Assembly: GCF_965279675.1 (NCBI RefSeq)
Contig: NZ_CBDIIJ010000002.1
Span: 744,001 to 808,000, forward strand
Direction of reading: 5' to 3'
Source of the DNA: Mucisphaera sp965279675
GTDB taxonomy: Bacteria > Planctomycetota > Phycisphaerae > Phycisphaerales > Phycisphaeraceae
Length of the DNA: 64,000 bases
In this document: positions 16,844-25,652 of the stretch, in pieces
How positions within the stretch are numbered: the first letter of the stretch is position 1
Layout: each line of letters begins with the position of its first letter
The notes under the pieces: generated by a model
Told to the model about the DNA's origin: nothing
Database searches by the model: none
The model's input: only the letters and a program-made list of their open reading frames with translations
Made by a program: the position numbers and the translations under genes

Positions 16844-17758
16844 ATGCCAAAGACCTACCTGACAACCCGAGAAATGGCCCGAGCCATCGACGTCAGCCCA
16901 TCCACCATGAAACGATGGGTCGATCTCGGCACCATCCGCGCTCCAAGAACCGCCGGCGGCCACCGACGCATCCCCCTCGATGAAGCCGTCCGCTTCATCC
17001 GCACCAGCGGCATGCCCGTCCGCGACCCCGCCGCCATGGGACTGCCCGAACTCGCCGCCGGCCTACGCGACCGCTTCGCCGCCTTCGAGCACTTCCCCGC
17101 CGAAGATGCCGAAACCCAACCCCCAACCACACACCCGCTCGCCGAAGCCCTCGCCCAAGGCGACGTCGTACGCTTCCGCGGCGTCCTCCTCGACCTCTAC
17201 CTCCGAGGTACCTCCGTCGCCACCATCTGCGACGGCCCACTCGCCAACCTGCTCAACCCCCAACGCCCCACCAACAACACCACCAAACCCAGCGAACACG
17301 TCGCCCACGGCCACCGCGACGCCGACCTCTGCGTCCAGGGACTCAGCCACATCCGACAACTCCAACCCAGCGCCCCGGCCGGAGCCCCCCGAGCCGTCGG
17401 CGGCGCCGCACCCGACGACCGCTCGGAAGTCGGCACCGTCATGGCCGCCACACTCCTTGGCGACCTCGGCTGGGATGTCCTCAACCTCGGGGCCGCCACC
17501 CCCGCAGAAGTCCTCGCCTCCGCCGTCGCTCTCGAACAGGTCGATCTCGTCTGGATGATCGTCTCACGCACCTGCACCACCGACGAACTCAACAGTTGGA
17601 TCAACACCCTCGCGACTGCCATTCAGGGCCGCTCCACCACCGCCGCCATCCTCGGCCACGACCTGCCCCACATCGATCGCCCCCTCCCCGAAAACCTCCA
17701 CCTCTTCGATACCTGGGCCGCCTTCGAAACCACCATCAAAGACCGCACCGCCAGCTGA
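16844..17758 (+). CDS. MerR-type regulator with a B12-binding-like domain lacking the cobalamin His
   Basis: The 304-residue protein begins with a MerR/excisionase-type DNA-binding domain (LTTREMARAIDVSPSTMKRWVDLGTI, TAGGHRRIP). Its C-terminal half has the Rossmann-like outline of a cobalamin-binding domain as in CarH/LitR (GTVMAATLLGDLGWDVLNLGAATPAE). The ExHxxG motif that supplies the lower-ligand His is DRSEVG, with Ser in place of His, and the W...EH helical-bundle motif is not found. It may therefore sense another ligand or act without cofactor. Its targets are unknown; the M42 peptidase gene follows about 100 bases later on the same strand. Confidence 0.78.
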   Translation: MPKTYLTTREMARAIDVSPSTMKRWVDLGTIRAPRTAGGHRRIPLDEAVRFIRTSGMPVRDPAAMGLPELAAGLRDRFAAFEHFPAEDAETQPPTTHPLAEALAQGDVVRFRGVLLDLYLRGTSVATICDGPLANLLNPQRPTNNTTKPSEHVAHGHRDADLCVQGLSHIRQLQPSAPAGAPRAVGGAAPDDRSEVGTVMAATLLGDLGWDVLNLGAATPAEVLASAVALEQVDLVWMIVSRTCTTDELNSWINTLATAIQGRSTTAAILGHDLPHIDRPLPENLHLFDTWAAFETTIKDRTAS

Positions 17759-17859
17759 TTCAGCCACCACCTCCGGGGACCCACCACCGTTCAACGACAA
17801 CGACAGCGTTATAGTGCGGGCCTCTATTACGTCGCCCCCTCCACCAGAAAGAACGCCAA

Positions 17860-18972
17860 ATGGCCAAAAAACAGCCAGCCCCATCCGGGAAAGCCAAAAC
17901 CCCAAACACCTCGACACCCCCCAAACTCCTCGCCGCCCTCGCCACCACGCCAGGCGTCCCCGGCCGCGAGCATCGGGTCCGCGAACTCATCACCAGAGAA
18001 GTCAAACCCCTCGTCGACGACCTGCGAACCGACCGCCTCGGCTCGCTTATCGCCACCAAAAAACCCAAGCGACGATCCGGCAAGGCCATCGCCGACCCCA
18101 CCCGCATCATGGTCGCCGCCCACATGGACCAGATCGGCTTCGTCGTCAAACACATCGACACCAAAGGCTTCCTCCGACTCAACGCCGTCGGCGGCTTCGA
18201 CACCCGTAACCTCTTCGCAAGACTCGTCACCGTCTGCCCCGATGTCCGCGACCCGAAGAAAGACCTCCCCGGCGTCCTCAACCCAGGCGGCAAACCCGTC
18301 CACATCGCCACCCCCGAAGAACGCAAGAAAGTCCCCGAGATCGACGAACTCACCGTCGACCTCGGACTCCCCGCCGAAGAAGTCAACAAACGCGTCCGCA
18401 TCGGCGACATGGTCGTCCTCGACGCTCCCGTCCGAACCATCGGCGGCTCCGTCGTCTCACAGTGCATGGACAACCGCGTCGCCTGCTACATCGCCATCGA
18501 AGCCCTCCGACGACTCCAGAAACACGAAGCCGAAATCAACGTCGTCTTCACCGTCCAGGAAGAAGTCGGCCTCCGCGGCGCAGGACCCGCCGCCTACGGA
18601 CTCAAACCCGATGTCGGCATCGCCCTCGACACCACCCTCTGCTGCGACACGCCTGGCGTCCCCGACACCGAACGGGTCACCGAGCAGGGCAAAGGCGTCG
18701 GCCTCAACGTCATGGACGGCGCAGCCATCACCGACCTCGACCTCTACGAGCAGTTCGAGTCCCTCGCCAAAAAACGCAAAATCAAAGCCCAGCGAACCCT
18801 CCTCCACCGAGGCGGAACCGACGCCGGAACCATCCAACGCGCCGGCGAGGGCATCCCCGTCATGACCCTCCTCACACCCACACGCTACATCCACACCGTC
18901 ACCGAAATGGTCCACCTCGACGATGTCGAAGCCGCCATCGCCCTCCTCACCGCCTACTTCGAGACCGCCTGA
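17860..18972 (+). CDS. M42-family metallo-aminopeptidase
   Basis: This 370-residue protein has the M42 (glutamyl aminopeptidase/FrvX) layout. Probable metal ligands and catalytic residues are H88 and D90 (AAHMD), D204 (MDNR), E234 and E235 (VQEEVGLRGAG), D257 (ALDTT) and H345 (TRYIHT). It should form large cytoplasmic tetrahedral complexes that trim peptides. The first 20 or so residues are a Lys/Pro-rich extension of no clear function. The alpha-amylase gene starts 28 bases downstream, so the two may be co-transcribed. Confidence 0.92.
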   Translation: MAKKQPAPSGKAKTPNTSTPPKLLAALATTPGVPGREHRVRELITREVKPLVDDLRTDRLGSLIATKKPKRRSGKAIADPTRIMVAAHMDQIGFVVKHIDTKGFLRLNAVGGFDTRNLFARLVTVCPDVRDPKKDLPGVLNPGGKPVHIATPEERKKVPEIDELTVDLGLPAEEVNKRVRIGDMVVLDAPVRTIGGSVVSQCMDNRVACYIAIEALRRLQKHEAEINVVFTVQEEVGLRGAGPAAYGLKPDVGIALDTTLCCDTPGVPDTERVTEQGKGVGLNVMDGAAITDLDLYEQFESLAKKRKIKAQRTLLHRGGTDAGTIQRAGEGIPVMTLLTPTRYIHTVTEMVHLDDVEAAIALLTAYFETA

Positions 18973-19000
18973 TTCCTTGCACACAACAAAGGATCAACCC

Positions 19001-20317
19001 ATGACAACCGGCTGGCTCCGCACATTCGCCGCAGCGATCATCGCCCTCGCGATCGCACCGATTGCCGGCGCCCTCCCCGCCACCGACGACGTCGTCATGT
19101 ACGAGATCAACCCCCGCGCGTTCTCCGAGCAAGGCGACCTCGACAGCATCACCGCCAACCTCGACCGGCTCGAACGCCTCCACGTCAACGTCATCTGGCT
19201 CATGCCCATCCACCCCATCGGCGTCGAGCGCTCCGTCGGCGACCTCGGCTCGCCCTACGCCGTCCGCGACTACCGAGCCGTCCGACCCGAACTCGGAACC
19301 CTCGAAGACCTCCGCGAACTCATCGCCGAAGCCCACCGCCGCGACATGGCCGTCATCCTCGACTGGGTCGCCAACCACACCGCCTGGGACCACCCCTGGA
19401 TCAACACCCAGCCCGACTGGTACACCCGCAACGACGCAGGCGACATCACCCACCCGCCTGGCACCAACTGGCTCGACGTCGCCGACCTCGACTTCGACAA
19501 CCCCGAACTCCGCCAGGCCATGATCGACGCCATGATCTTCTGGGTCCGGGACGTAGGCGTCGATGGCTTCCGCTGCGATTACGCCGATGGCGTCCCCGTC
19601 GACTTCTGGGCCGAGGCCAACGCCGCCATCCGCGCCGCCGTCAACCGCCCTATCCTCATGCTCGCCGAAGGCGCCCGCAAAGAGAACCTCACCGAAGCCG
19701 GCTTCGACATCAACTTCGACTGGTCCTTCTACGACGGACTCAAACGAACCTTCACCCAGAACGAGACCGCCTCCAGCCTCCACCTCCGACATCTCGAGAA
19801 CTACCGCGACCTCCGCCCCGATCAGCACTGGCTCCGCTGGATCACCAACCACGACCAGTACGCCTGGGACGGCTCCCTCATCGAACTCTTCGGCAGCGTC
19901 GACGCCTCCCTCGCCGCCTACGCCATCGCCCTCTACCAAGGCGGGGTCCCCCTCATCTACAACGGCCAGGAACTCGCCCACCCTGAACGCATCCCCTTCT
20001 TCAGCCAGCAACCCCTGGACTGGTCCCAAGGTCCCGAAGTCACCGCCCGCTACCAACAACTCATGCGGGTCTACCACCAAAACCCCGCCCTCCGCTCCGG
20101 CCGCCTCGCCGACCTCAGCAACGACGACGTCGCCGCCTTCCTCCGCTACGACGACCACAACACCCTCCTCATCCTCGTCAACGTCCGCAACCACCCCGCC
20201 AGCCTCACCCTGCCCTGGCCACAACCCGCCCGCGACCTCCTGACCGGCAAAAACCACCAAGTCACCCGACAGGTCACCCTCACCCCCTACGAAATCCGCG
20301 TCCTCGCCCTCGATTAA
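19001..20317 (+). CDS. Secreted alpha-amylase family glycoside hydrolase (GH13)
   Basis: The 438-residue protein has a signal peptide (cleavage likely near GALP, residue 24). GH13 regions are DWVANHT (121-127), GFRCD with the nucleophile D193, LAEG with the acid/base E223, and ITNHD with D285. It should cleave alpha-glucosidic bonds in the periplasm or outside the cell. The C-terminal region from about residue 360 fits a small beta domain. I chose the ATG at 19001, preceded by AAAGGA, because an upstream extension to 18923 would overlap the peptidase and lose the signal peptide at the N-terminus. Confidence 0.93.
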   Translation: MTTGWLRTFAAAIIALAIAPIAGALPATDDVVMYEINPRAFSEQGDLDSITANLDRLERLHVNVIWLMPIHPIGVERSVGDLGSPYAVRDYRAVRPELGTLEDLRELIAEAHRRDMAVILDWVANHTAWDHPWINTQPDWYTRNDAGDITHPPGTNWLDVADLDFDNPELRQAMIDAMIFWVRDVGVDGFRCDYADGVPVDFWAEANAAIRAAVNRPILMLAEGARKENLTEAGFDINFDWSFYDGLKRTFTQNETASSLHLRHLENYRDLRPDQHWLRWITNHDQYAWDGSLIELFGSVDASLAAYAIALYQGGVPLIYNGQELAHPERIPFFSQQPLDWSQGPEVTARYQQLMRVYHQNPALRSGRLADLSNDDVAAFLRYDDHNTLLILVNVRNHPASLTLPWPQPARDLLTGKNHQVTRQVTLTPYEIRVLALD

Positions 20318-20364
20318 CCAGCCCACGAGCCCCCGCCCGAACCGGGTATACTGCTAGCACGCTA

Positions 20365-20438
<74 letters not shown>

Positions 20439-20447
20439 TTCTTCGTA

Positions 20448-20473
20448 GCTCGTCGAGTGTCAACTCGGCGAGC
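20448..20473. repeat. Hairpin 1 of a REP-like pair behind tRNA-Pro
   Basis: GCTCGTCGAGT (20448-20458) pairs with ACTCGGCGAGC (20463-20473) with one G:T pair and a 4-base loop. TTCTTC (20439-20444) and GAAGAA (20477-20482) can close an outer part. The word CTTCGTAGCTC at its left also begins hairpin 2. Confidence 0.75.
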
Positions 20474-20482
20474 GGAGAAGAA

Positions 20483-20534
20483 TCGCCCTTCGTAGCTCTC
20501 CGAAGCTTTAGCGAAGGAGAGCTACGAAGGGCGA
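20483..20534. repeat. Hairpin 2: perfect 19-bp inverted repeat
   Basis: TCGCCCTTCGTAGCTCTCC (20483-20501) is exactly complementary to 20516-20534, around a 14-base loop. It stands between tRNA-Pro and the GIY-YIG gene. It has no T-tract, so it is not a simple terminator. Confidence 0.9.
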
Positions 20535-20561
20535 ACTCCCTCCAACATAGGGCAAACGCCC

Positions 20562-20804
20562 ATGAAATACGTCTACCTCCTACGCAGCCAGTCCCACCCC
20601 AACAAAACCTACATCGGCTGCACCCAAGACTTCCAGAACCGCCTCAAACAACACAACGACGGCGATTCAACCCACACCTCCCGCTTCACCCCCTGGCAAC
20701 CCGAAGTCGTCGTCCGCTTCGAAGACGACAACAAAGCCCAATCCTTTGAGCGATACCTCAAATCCGGCTCCGGCCACGCCTTCGCCAAACGCCACTTCTG
20801 GTAG
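20562..20804 (+). CDS. GIY-YIG domain protein (single-domain nuclease-like)
   Basis: The 80-residue protein is a minimal GIY-YIG domain: KYVYLLRS (the GIY strand position), TYIGCTQDFQNRLKQHN (the YIG strand and catalytic Arg) and the later Glu in SFERYLKSGSGHAF. Proteins of this kind (UPF0213-like) are short with no extra DNA-binding domain. It lies 27 bases behind the 19-bp hairpin and 123 bases behind tRNA-Pro. I suspect gene, hairpins and tRNA site form one mobile or repetitive unit. No clear ribosome binding site is visible. Confidence 0.85.
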   Translation: MKYVYLLRSQSHPNKTYIGCTQDFQNRLKQHNDGDSTHTSRFTPWQPEVVVRFEDDNKAQSFERYLKSGSGHAFAKRHFW

Positions 20805-20816
20805 TGAGATGCGGGC

Positions 20817-23800
20817 TTAACCCGTCGCCAACAACGACAAATCCACCAGATCCACCACCCCGTCGCCGTTGAGGTCACTCGGCGTCGTTAAGTCTGATGG
20901 CTCGCTGGCTGACAGCAAACCCGCAAGCGTTTGCAGCTCGCCCCAGGACACATCACTCGGATCAAGCCCGGCAAGCGCGACGATCTCAGCAGTCAAAGTG
21001 ACACCGTCAAGCACCAGCGTCGCTTCGGGCTCCATGGTGACCCGGCCATCCAGAGCTCCAAGCTCATCGATGGCAGTGACCTCCAGCCTTCCACCGAGAT
21101 GAATGTCACCCAGCACAGTCGGCTGTCGCAACAGAAGCCTACCTTCAGTGAGAAGGGTCCCCGAACCGCTCTCTAGATAGGCCATCACCGAACCAGAGCT
21201 ACCAACACTCGGCGGGTTGCCGCCGTTGTTACCGTTGTTACCAGGCAACTCACTAGCAGGAATGTACGTCGGGAAATTCGGGTTGTTGACCGGATGGCCG
21301 ACGATCTGCAGCAGGCCCGAACCCGTATCGATCGTCCCGCCCTGCGTGTTCTGGCCGTTACCGGGCTGCGTGACCACCACCTGCCCGGGCTGACCGGTGT
21401 CCGGCTGGATGCCCGTACCGGTCCAGATGTTGCCCATGATCCGACTGCTGTAGTCAAACGTCTCAGAACTCGTGTGCGTCAGCGTCAGGTCCCACGGCGC
21501 CGCGTAGTAGTCGATCATCCGGATCTCGCCGACGTTCTCCGAGGTCTTCTCGTACACGTACAGCCCCGCCGTCACCGTCTCGTCGGGTGCGCCGGGCAGG
21601 AACACCCGATACGTCCCCGGCCGGTTGCCGCTCTGGCGACCAAACGCGATGTCATGCCGCGGAGCATCCGTGTAGAACGTCTGACCCGGTGCCGATTCGA
21701 AGTAGAGCTCCTCACGGCTGATGTTGTCAGGCGCCCAGCCAGGCGACGACTGAATGCCAAACACGGAGCTAGCTGACTGAACCGACTGCACGATCACCAC
21801 ACCCGACTCAGAGCTGTTGGAGATTACAACGCGCTCCGCTTGCTTCGCCAGGTAGCCACTAAGGTCACCGAATCTCGATGCCGCAACATTGTTGCTCACG
21901 TCATTGTCCTGCAGCCCGTCTAGCCGCACCCGCGCCGCGATCGTGTAGCCCGAGGTCACCTGCGTCAGATCGGCGTCGATCTGCAGCCGGGCGTTCCTCG
22001 AACGATCAACGCCCAGGTTCCGCAACTTCACCTGCTCGGAGCCGAGCGACACGTGCGTGCTGCCATCCTGCGCGATCGCGATCAGGTCCACCGTCGCCGT
22101 ATCGTCGCGATCGAACTTGAGGTTGCCGTCGTTTGTCAGCGTCAGGTGAACCCGCCCTTTGGCCTCGACCATGCCAGAATCGTCGTGCGCCACCCGGGTC
22201 GGCAGCTGCACACGGGTGATGTGCGCGTGGAGGTCGATGTCCCGGGCATCGATCCTGAACAGGAAAGATCGGTCGGCGTCGTTGGCCGCATCACCGGGAG
22301 CCTCGGCGATCGGGCCGGTCGGCTGGAGCTCAACCGCTAGCCGGTTGTTGCCCGCTTCGGCGTTCGCCGGCAGCTCGACACGCAGCTGGAACCGCTTGGC
22401 CTTGCCGGGCTTGAGGTTGCTGATGTTCAGCGTCCGGGTCTCGATCGTCGTCGTGCCGGTCGGGCCGACGAGATTGATCGCGACCTCCACACGCTGGCCC
22501 CGGTCGTAGGCCACGTTGCCCTGATGCGTCACGATGATGGGGATGTTCACCCGGGGCGTCTGCCCCTGGATCACGCCCGCTGGCAGCCGGAACCGCTCGT
22601 GCCGGATCGCCAGCGCCAGGTCGCGGTGGATCGGCGTTGCGTTCAGGGTGTTCGGGACGTTGTCCGTGAAATTGGTCAGGGTGTACTGCGCTGTCCCGGC
22701 CGGGTCGGCCTCGTCCGCCGGGTTGATCGCGACCGAGAGGGTGTAGGTCGCCGGATCGTCGGGCAGGTCGGTGCGGACGTTGAAGTTCACGTTCCGCGTC
22801 TGCCCGGGCTTAAGCGCGCCCAGCCGCTGCTGACGCTCAGCGAGCACAACCGTCTCACCCGTCCCATCGGCCGTCGCCAGAAGGACAAAGCTGTGCCGCT
22901 CCCGCGGATCCAGATTCAGATTCCCCGCGTTCGTCACCGCCACCGACACCCGCCCCCGAACCTGCTGCCCCGCCACCGTCTCCGCCGGCAACGTATTCCG
23001 CGTCACCGTCCCGGTCATCTCATGATGCGCCGCTTCGATCGTGATGGGCTGAAGGGAGACATCCTCCCTCACGTGCCCCGAGGTTTTGCTCCGTACAGCG
23101 ACGTAGTAACTGCCGGGCGTCAGATCATCCGGCAGGTCGATCTTGGTGTTGACGTTCTTTCCACCGCCCGGTCGGACGCCACGCAGACCGATCTCTTCCG
23201 GTGTCCCGATAGGGATCGCCGTATTCAAGTTCGATGATCTTTGGGTCGTCAGGAAATACTCGAGATCCGAGTGATACCCGGCTTTACCTGCGCCGCTGTT
23301 GGGCGTGTTGCTGTAGGCCATACGAAGCCGCAGCTCCAGCTCGGCATCCGGCGTCAGCACCAACGACTCGGCGAGCCGATCGTCATTAATCACGGGATGA
23401 ATATATCCCGCCCTAAACGGCGGCGGCGCAGGCTTACGCGGCTTCGTGTTGGTGTTGGTATTTGTAACACTAGTCGCAGTTATCGAAACGCCTGTATTCG
23501 AGGTTGCAGCCGATCCAGAACTCGCGTGCTGAACAGCTCCAGAAGCAATAGAAGCAGATCCTCCTCCAAGGGCTGTCTCAGAAATCATGAGTGAGTACTC
23601 GACGGGGAAGGCGGAGACAAAGTCGTCGTCGAGCGTGAGGTCGCCGGGGGCATCGATGGTGACGAGCTTGGCGTCGTGGTCGATGGTGATGGTGGCGTCG
23701 GCGGGGTTGTCGTCGTAGAAGGCGGCGGTGAGCTCGTCGGCCCAGGGGGTGCCGGAGAGGAGCAGGCGCGGTTCGAGGGGTTCGAGCCGGGGTTGGCTGG

Positions 23801-23843
23801 GGGTGTTGTTGGGCGACTGGTTGTCCCGCGGAAGTGATGGCAT
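20817..23843 (-). CDS. Large exported LEPR-XLL protein with CARDB-like repeats and dockerin-like tail
   Basis: The 1008-residue protein has the LEPLEPRLLLSG motif at residues 20-31, the planctomycete LEPR-XLL export/anchoring motif, in place of an ordinary signal peptide. The middle holds several repeated beta-rich units of about 120 residues (for example LNISNLKPGKAKRFQLRVELP), resembling CARDB adhesion-type domains. It ends in one EF-hand-like dockerin half, DLNGDGVVDLVDLSLLATG. I put the start at the ATG at 23843, which has AGGA upstream. Its base composition is near balanced between G and C on the + strand, unlike both flanks. It is probably a cell-surface or envelope protein; the function is unknown. 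Confidence 0.85.
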   Translation of the reverse strand: MPSLPRDNQSPNNTPSQPRLEPLEPRLLLSGTPWADELTAAFYDDNPADATITIDHDAKLVTIDAPGDLTLDDDFVSAFPVEYSLMISETALGGGSASIASGAVQHASSGSAATSNTGVSITATSVTNTNTNTKPRKPAPPPFRAGYIHPVINDDRLAESLVLTPDAELELRLRMAYSNTPNSGAGKAGYHSDLEYFLTTQRSSNLNTAIPIGTPEEIGLRGVRPGGGKNVNTKIDLPDDLTPGSYYVAVRSKTSGHVREDVSLQPITIEAAHHEMTGTVTRNTLPAETVAGQQVRGRVSVAVTNAGNLNLDPRERHSFVLLATADGTGETVVLAERQQRLGALKPGQTRNVNFNVRTDLPDDPATYTLSVAINPADEADPAGTAQYTLTNFTDNVPNTLNATPIHRDLALAIRHERFRLPAGVIQGQTPRVNIPIIVTHQGNVAYDRGQRVEVAINLVGPTGTTTIETRTLNISNLKPGKAKRFQLRVELPANAEAGNNRLAVELQPTGPIAEAPGDAANDADRSFLFRIDARDIDLHAHITRVQLPTRVAHDDSGMVEAKGRVHLTLTNDGNLKFDRDDTATVDLIAIAQDGSTHVSLGSEQVKLRNLGVDRSRNARLQIDADLTQVTSGYTIAARVRLDGLQDNDVSNNVAASRFGDLSGYLAKQAERVVISNSSESGVVIVQSVQSASSVFGIQSSPGWAPDNISREELYFESAPGQTFYTDAPRHDIAFGRQSGNRPGTYRVFLPGAPDETVTAGLYVYEKTSENVGEIRMIDYYAAPWDLTLTHTSSETFDYSSRIMGNIWTGTGIQPDTGQPGQVVVTQPGNGQNTQGGTIDTGSGLLQIVGHPVNNPNFPTYIPASELPGNNGNNGGNPPSVGSSGSVMAYLESGSGTLLTEGRLLLRQPTVLGDIHLGGRLEVTAIDELGALDGRVTMEPEATLVLDGVTLTAEIVALAGLDPSDVSWGELQTLAGLLSASEPSDLTTPSDLNGDGVVDLVDLSLLATG

Positions 23844-24060
23844 GGCGAATCCTGTCCCTGATCCCGGCAAGCGGGGCGTTTTCCCGGCTGAGAGGCTGTC
23901 AGGCCGGAATCTTGCGATTTCAGTGTACCTAGGGGTGGTCGGAAACGAGGCGATTTGGGCTGAAATGGTCGAAAAAGGGTCGATTCCTGACCGTTTTAGG
24001 GGTGATTAAACCTGTGTGCGGAGCGGGTGGTGAGCCGATATGCGATAAATCTCAAGCGGC

Positions 24061-25566
24061 ATGCGGCCCTCCTTAGATATGACCGAATCTTCGACCTCAT
24101 CCCAGGCTTTCCGTTCGTCGTCGGCTGCGCCGGCGATGACGCCGTTGTTTGTGGATCTGGACGGGACGCTGATTACGACGGATTGCATGGCGGAGAGTCT
24201 GATCGGGGTGGTGCGGAAGTCGCCTCGGCGGGTGCCGGAGGTGGTGCGGGCGTGGCGGGCGGAGGGGCGGCCGGAGCTGAAGCGGTTGGCGGCGGAGATC
24301 TCGGGGCTGGACGTGGCGACGCTGCCTTACCGGCCGGAGACGCTTGATCTGATTCGGCAGGCGCGGGAGGCGGGGCGGCCGGTGGTGCTGGCGTCGGCTT
24401 CGCATCGGGATGTGGTGCGGGCGGTGGCGGATCATCTGGGGTTGTTTGATGACGTTCTGGCTTCGGCGGATGGGGTGAATCTGAAATCGGAGAAGAAGCT
24501 CGCGGCGATTCGGGCATGGTGTGCGGAGCGAGGGTACGAGCGGTTTGCGTATGCGGGGGATGCGCACGCGGACCTGGCGGTGTGGCCGGGGTGTCATGAG
24601 GTGATTGCGGTGGCGCCGTCCGGGCGACTGAAGCAGGCGATGGCGCGGGAGGGTTTGCGGCCGAGGGTGATCGGGGATGGTCGGCTGCGGTGGTCGGAGG
24701 TGTGGAAGCTGATTCGGCCTTATCAGTGGTCGAAGAACGTGCTGGTGTTTCTGCCGGCGGTGATCGCGCACGACTTCATGGATTGGGACGTGCTGCTGGC
24801 GGTGACGGTGGCGTTTGTGGCGATGTCGCTGTTGGCGTCGGCGGTATATGTGGTGAACGACCTGCTGGACGTGGAGGCGGATCGTCATCATCGATCGAAG
24901 AAGGAGCGGCCGTTTGCGGCGGGGACGGTGCCGTTGGCGGCGGGGTCGTGGATCGCGGGGTTGCTGGGTGTGCTTGGGTTGGGTCTGGCGGTGGCGTTTT
25001 TGCCGTGGGCGGCGGTGGGTGCGTTGCTGACGTATCTGGTGCTGACGCACCTCTATAGTTTCTGGCTGAAGCGCAAGCCGATGGTGGATGTGCTGGTTTT
25101 GGCGTCGCTTTATACGTTGCGGGTGCTGGTGGGGGCGTGGTCGTTTGATCACGAGCCGTCGAAGTGGCTGCTGGCGTTTTCGATGTTCTTCTTTTTATCG
25201 CTGGCATTCGCGAAGCGGTATACGGAGGTGCTGCGGCTGGAGAACGATGCGGACGCGGATGTGAGCGGGCGGGGTTACAAGCGGCCGGACATCGCGCTGA
25301 TCCGGGCGATGGGGCCATCGACGGGTTTTTTATCGGTCTTGGTGCTGGCGATGTTCATCGCGGACGCGAGTCCGATCTGGTATCAGCGGCCGAGTCTGCT
25401 GTATCTGAATTGTGTGCTGCTGCTTTACTGGGTGGCGCGGGTGTGGCTGATTGCGCATCGGGATGAATTGCACGATGACCCGCTGGTGTTTGCGCTGCGG
25501 GACATGACGAGCCGGATGGTGGGTCTGGGGGCACTGGTCATCTTTGTTCTGGCGAGCGGGGCGTGA
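24061..25566 (+). CDS. HAD phosphatase fused to UbiA-family prenyltransferase
   Basis: The 501-residue protein has an N-terminal HAD-type phosphatase domain (FVDLDGTLITTD, then LASASHRD and YAGDAHADLAVW) followed from about residue 225 by a UbiA membrane prenyltransferase (IRPYQWSKNVLVFLP, and the prenyl-pyrophosphate-binding NDLLDVEADRHH) with about eight helices. UbiA proteins closest to this type include decaprenyl-phosphate phosphoribosyltransferase, whose product is later dephosphorylated, so the fusion may carry out both steps of making a polyprenyl-linked sugar. That substrate is inferred. The exact start is uncertain; ATGs at 24061, 24079 and 24136 are all possible. Confidence 0.87.
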   Translation: MRPSLDMTESSTSSQAFRSSSAAPAMTPLFVDLDGTLITTDCMAESLIGVVRKSPRRVPEVVRAWRAEGRPELKRLAAEISGLDVATLPYRPETLDLIRQAREAGRPVVLASASHRDVVRAVADHLGLFDDVLASADGVNLKSEKKLAAIRAWCAERGYERFAYAGDAHADLAVWPGCHEVIAVAPSGRLKQAMAREGLRPRVIGDGRLRWSEVWKLIRPYQWSKNVLVFLPAVIAHDFMDWDVLLAVTVAFVAMSLLASAVYVVNDLLDVEADRHHRSKKERPFAAGTVPLAAGSWIAGLLGVLGLGLAVAFLPWAAVGALLTYLVLTHLYSFWLKRKPMVDVLVLASLYTLRVLVGAWSFDHEPSKWLLAFSMFFFLSLAFAKRYTEVLRLENDADADVSGRGYKRPDIALIRAMGPSTGFLSVLVLAMFIADASPIWYQRPSLLYLNCVLLLYWVARVWLIAHRDELHDDPLVFALRDMTSRMVGLGALVIFVLASGA

Positions 25567-25652
25567 TCGGCTAGTCTGTGGGGGTCCCGTGGCTCTGTCG
25601 GGTCTGCTTGCTTCTGGCCTGTCCATTTCACCCTCTATCGGGAGGGCGTTTG

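Noticed and set aside
18947..20326. A 459-codon minus-strand open frame antisense to the alpha-amylase gene
   Set aside because: It is a composition shadow of the GC-rich amylase gene, with acidic, low-complexity sequence and no domain.
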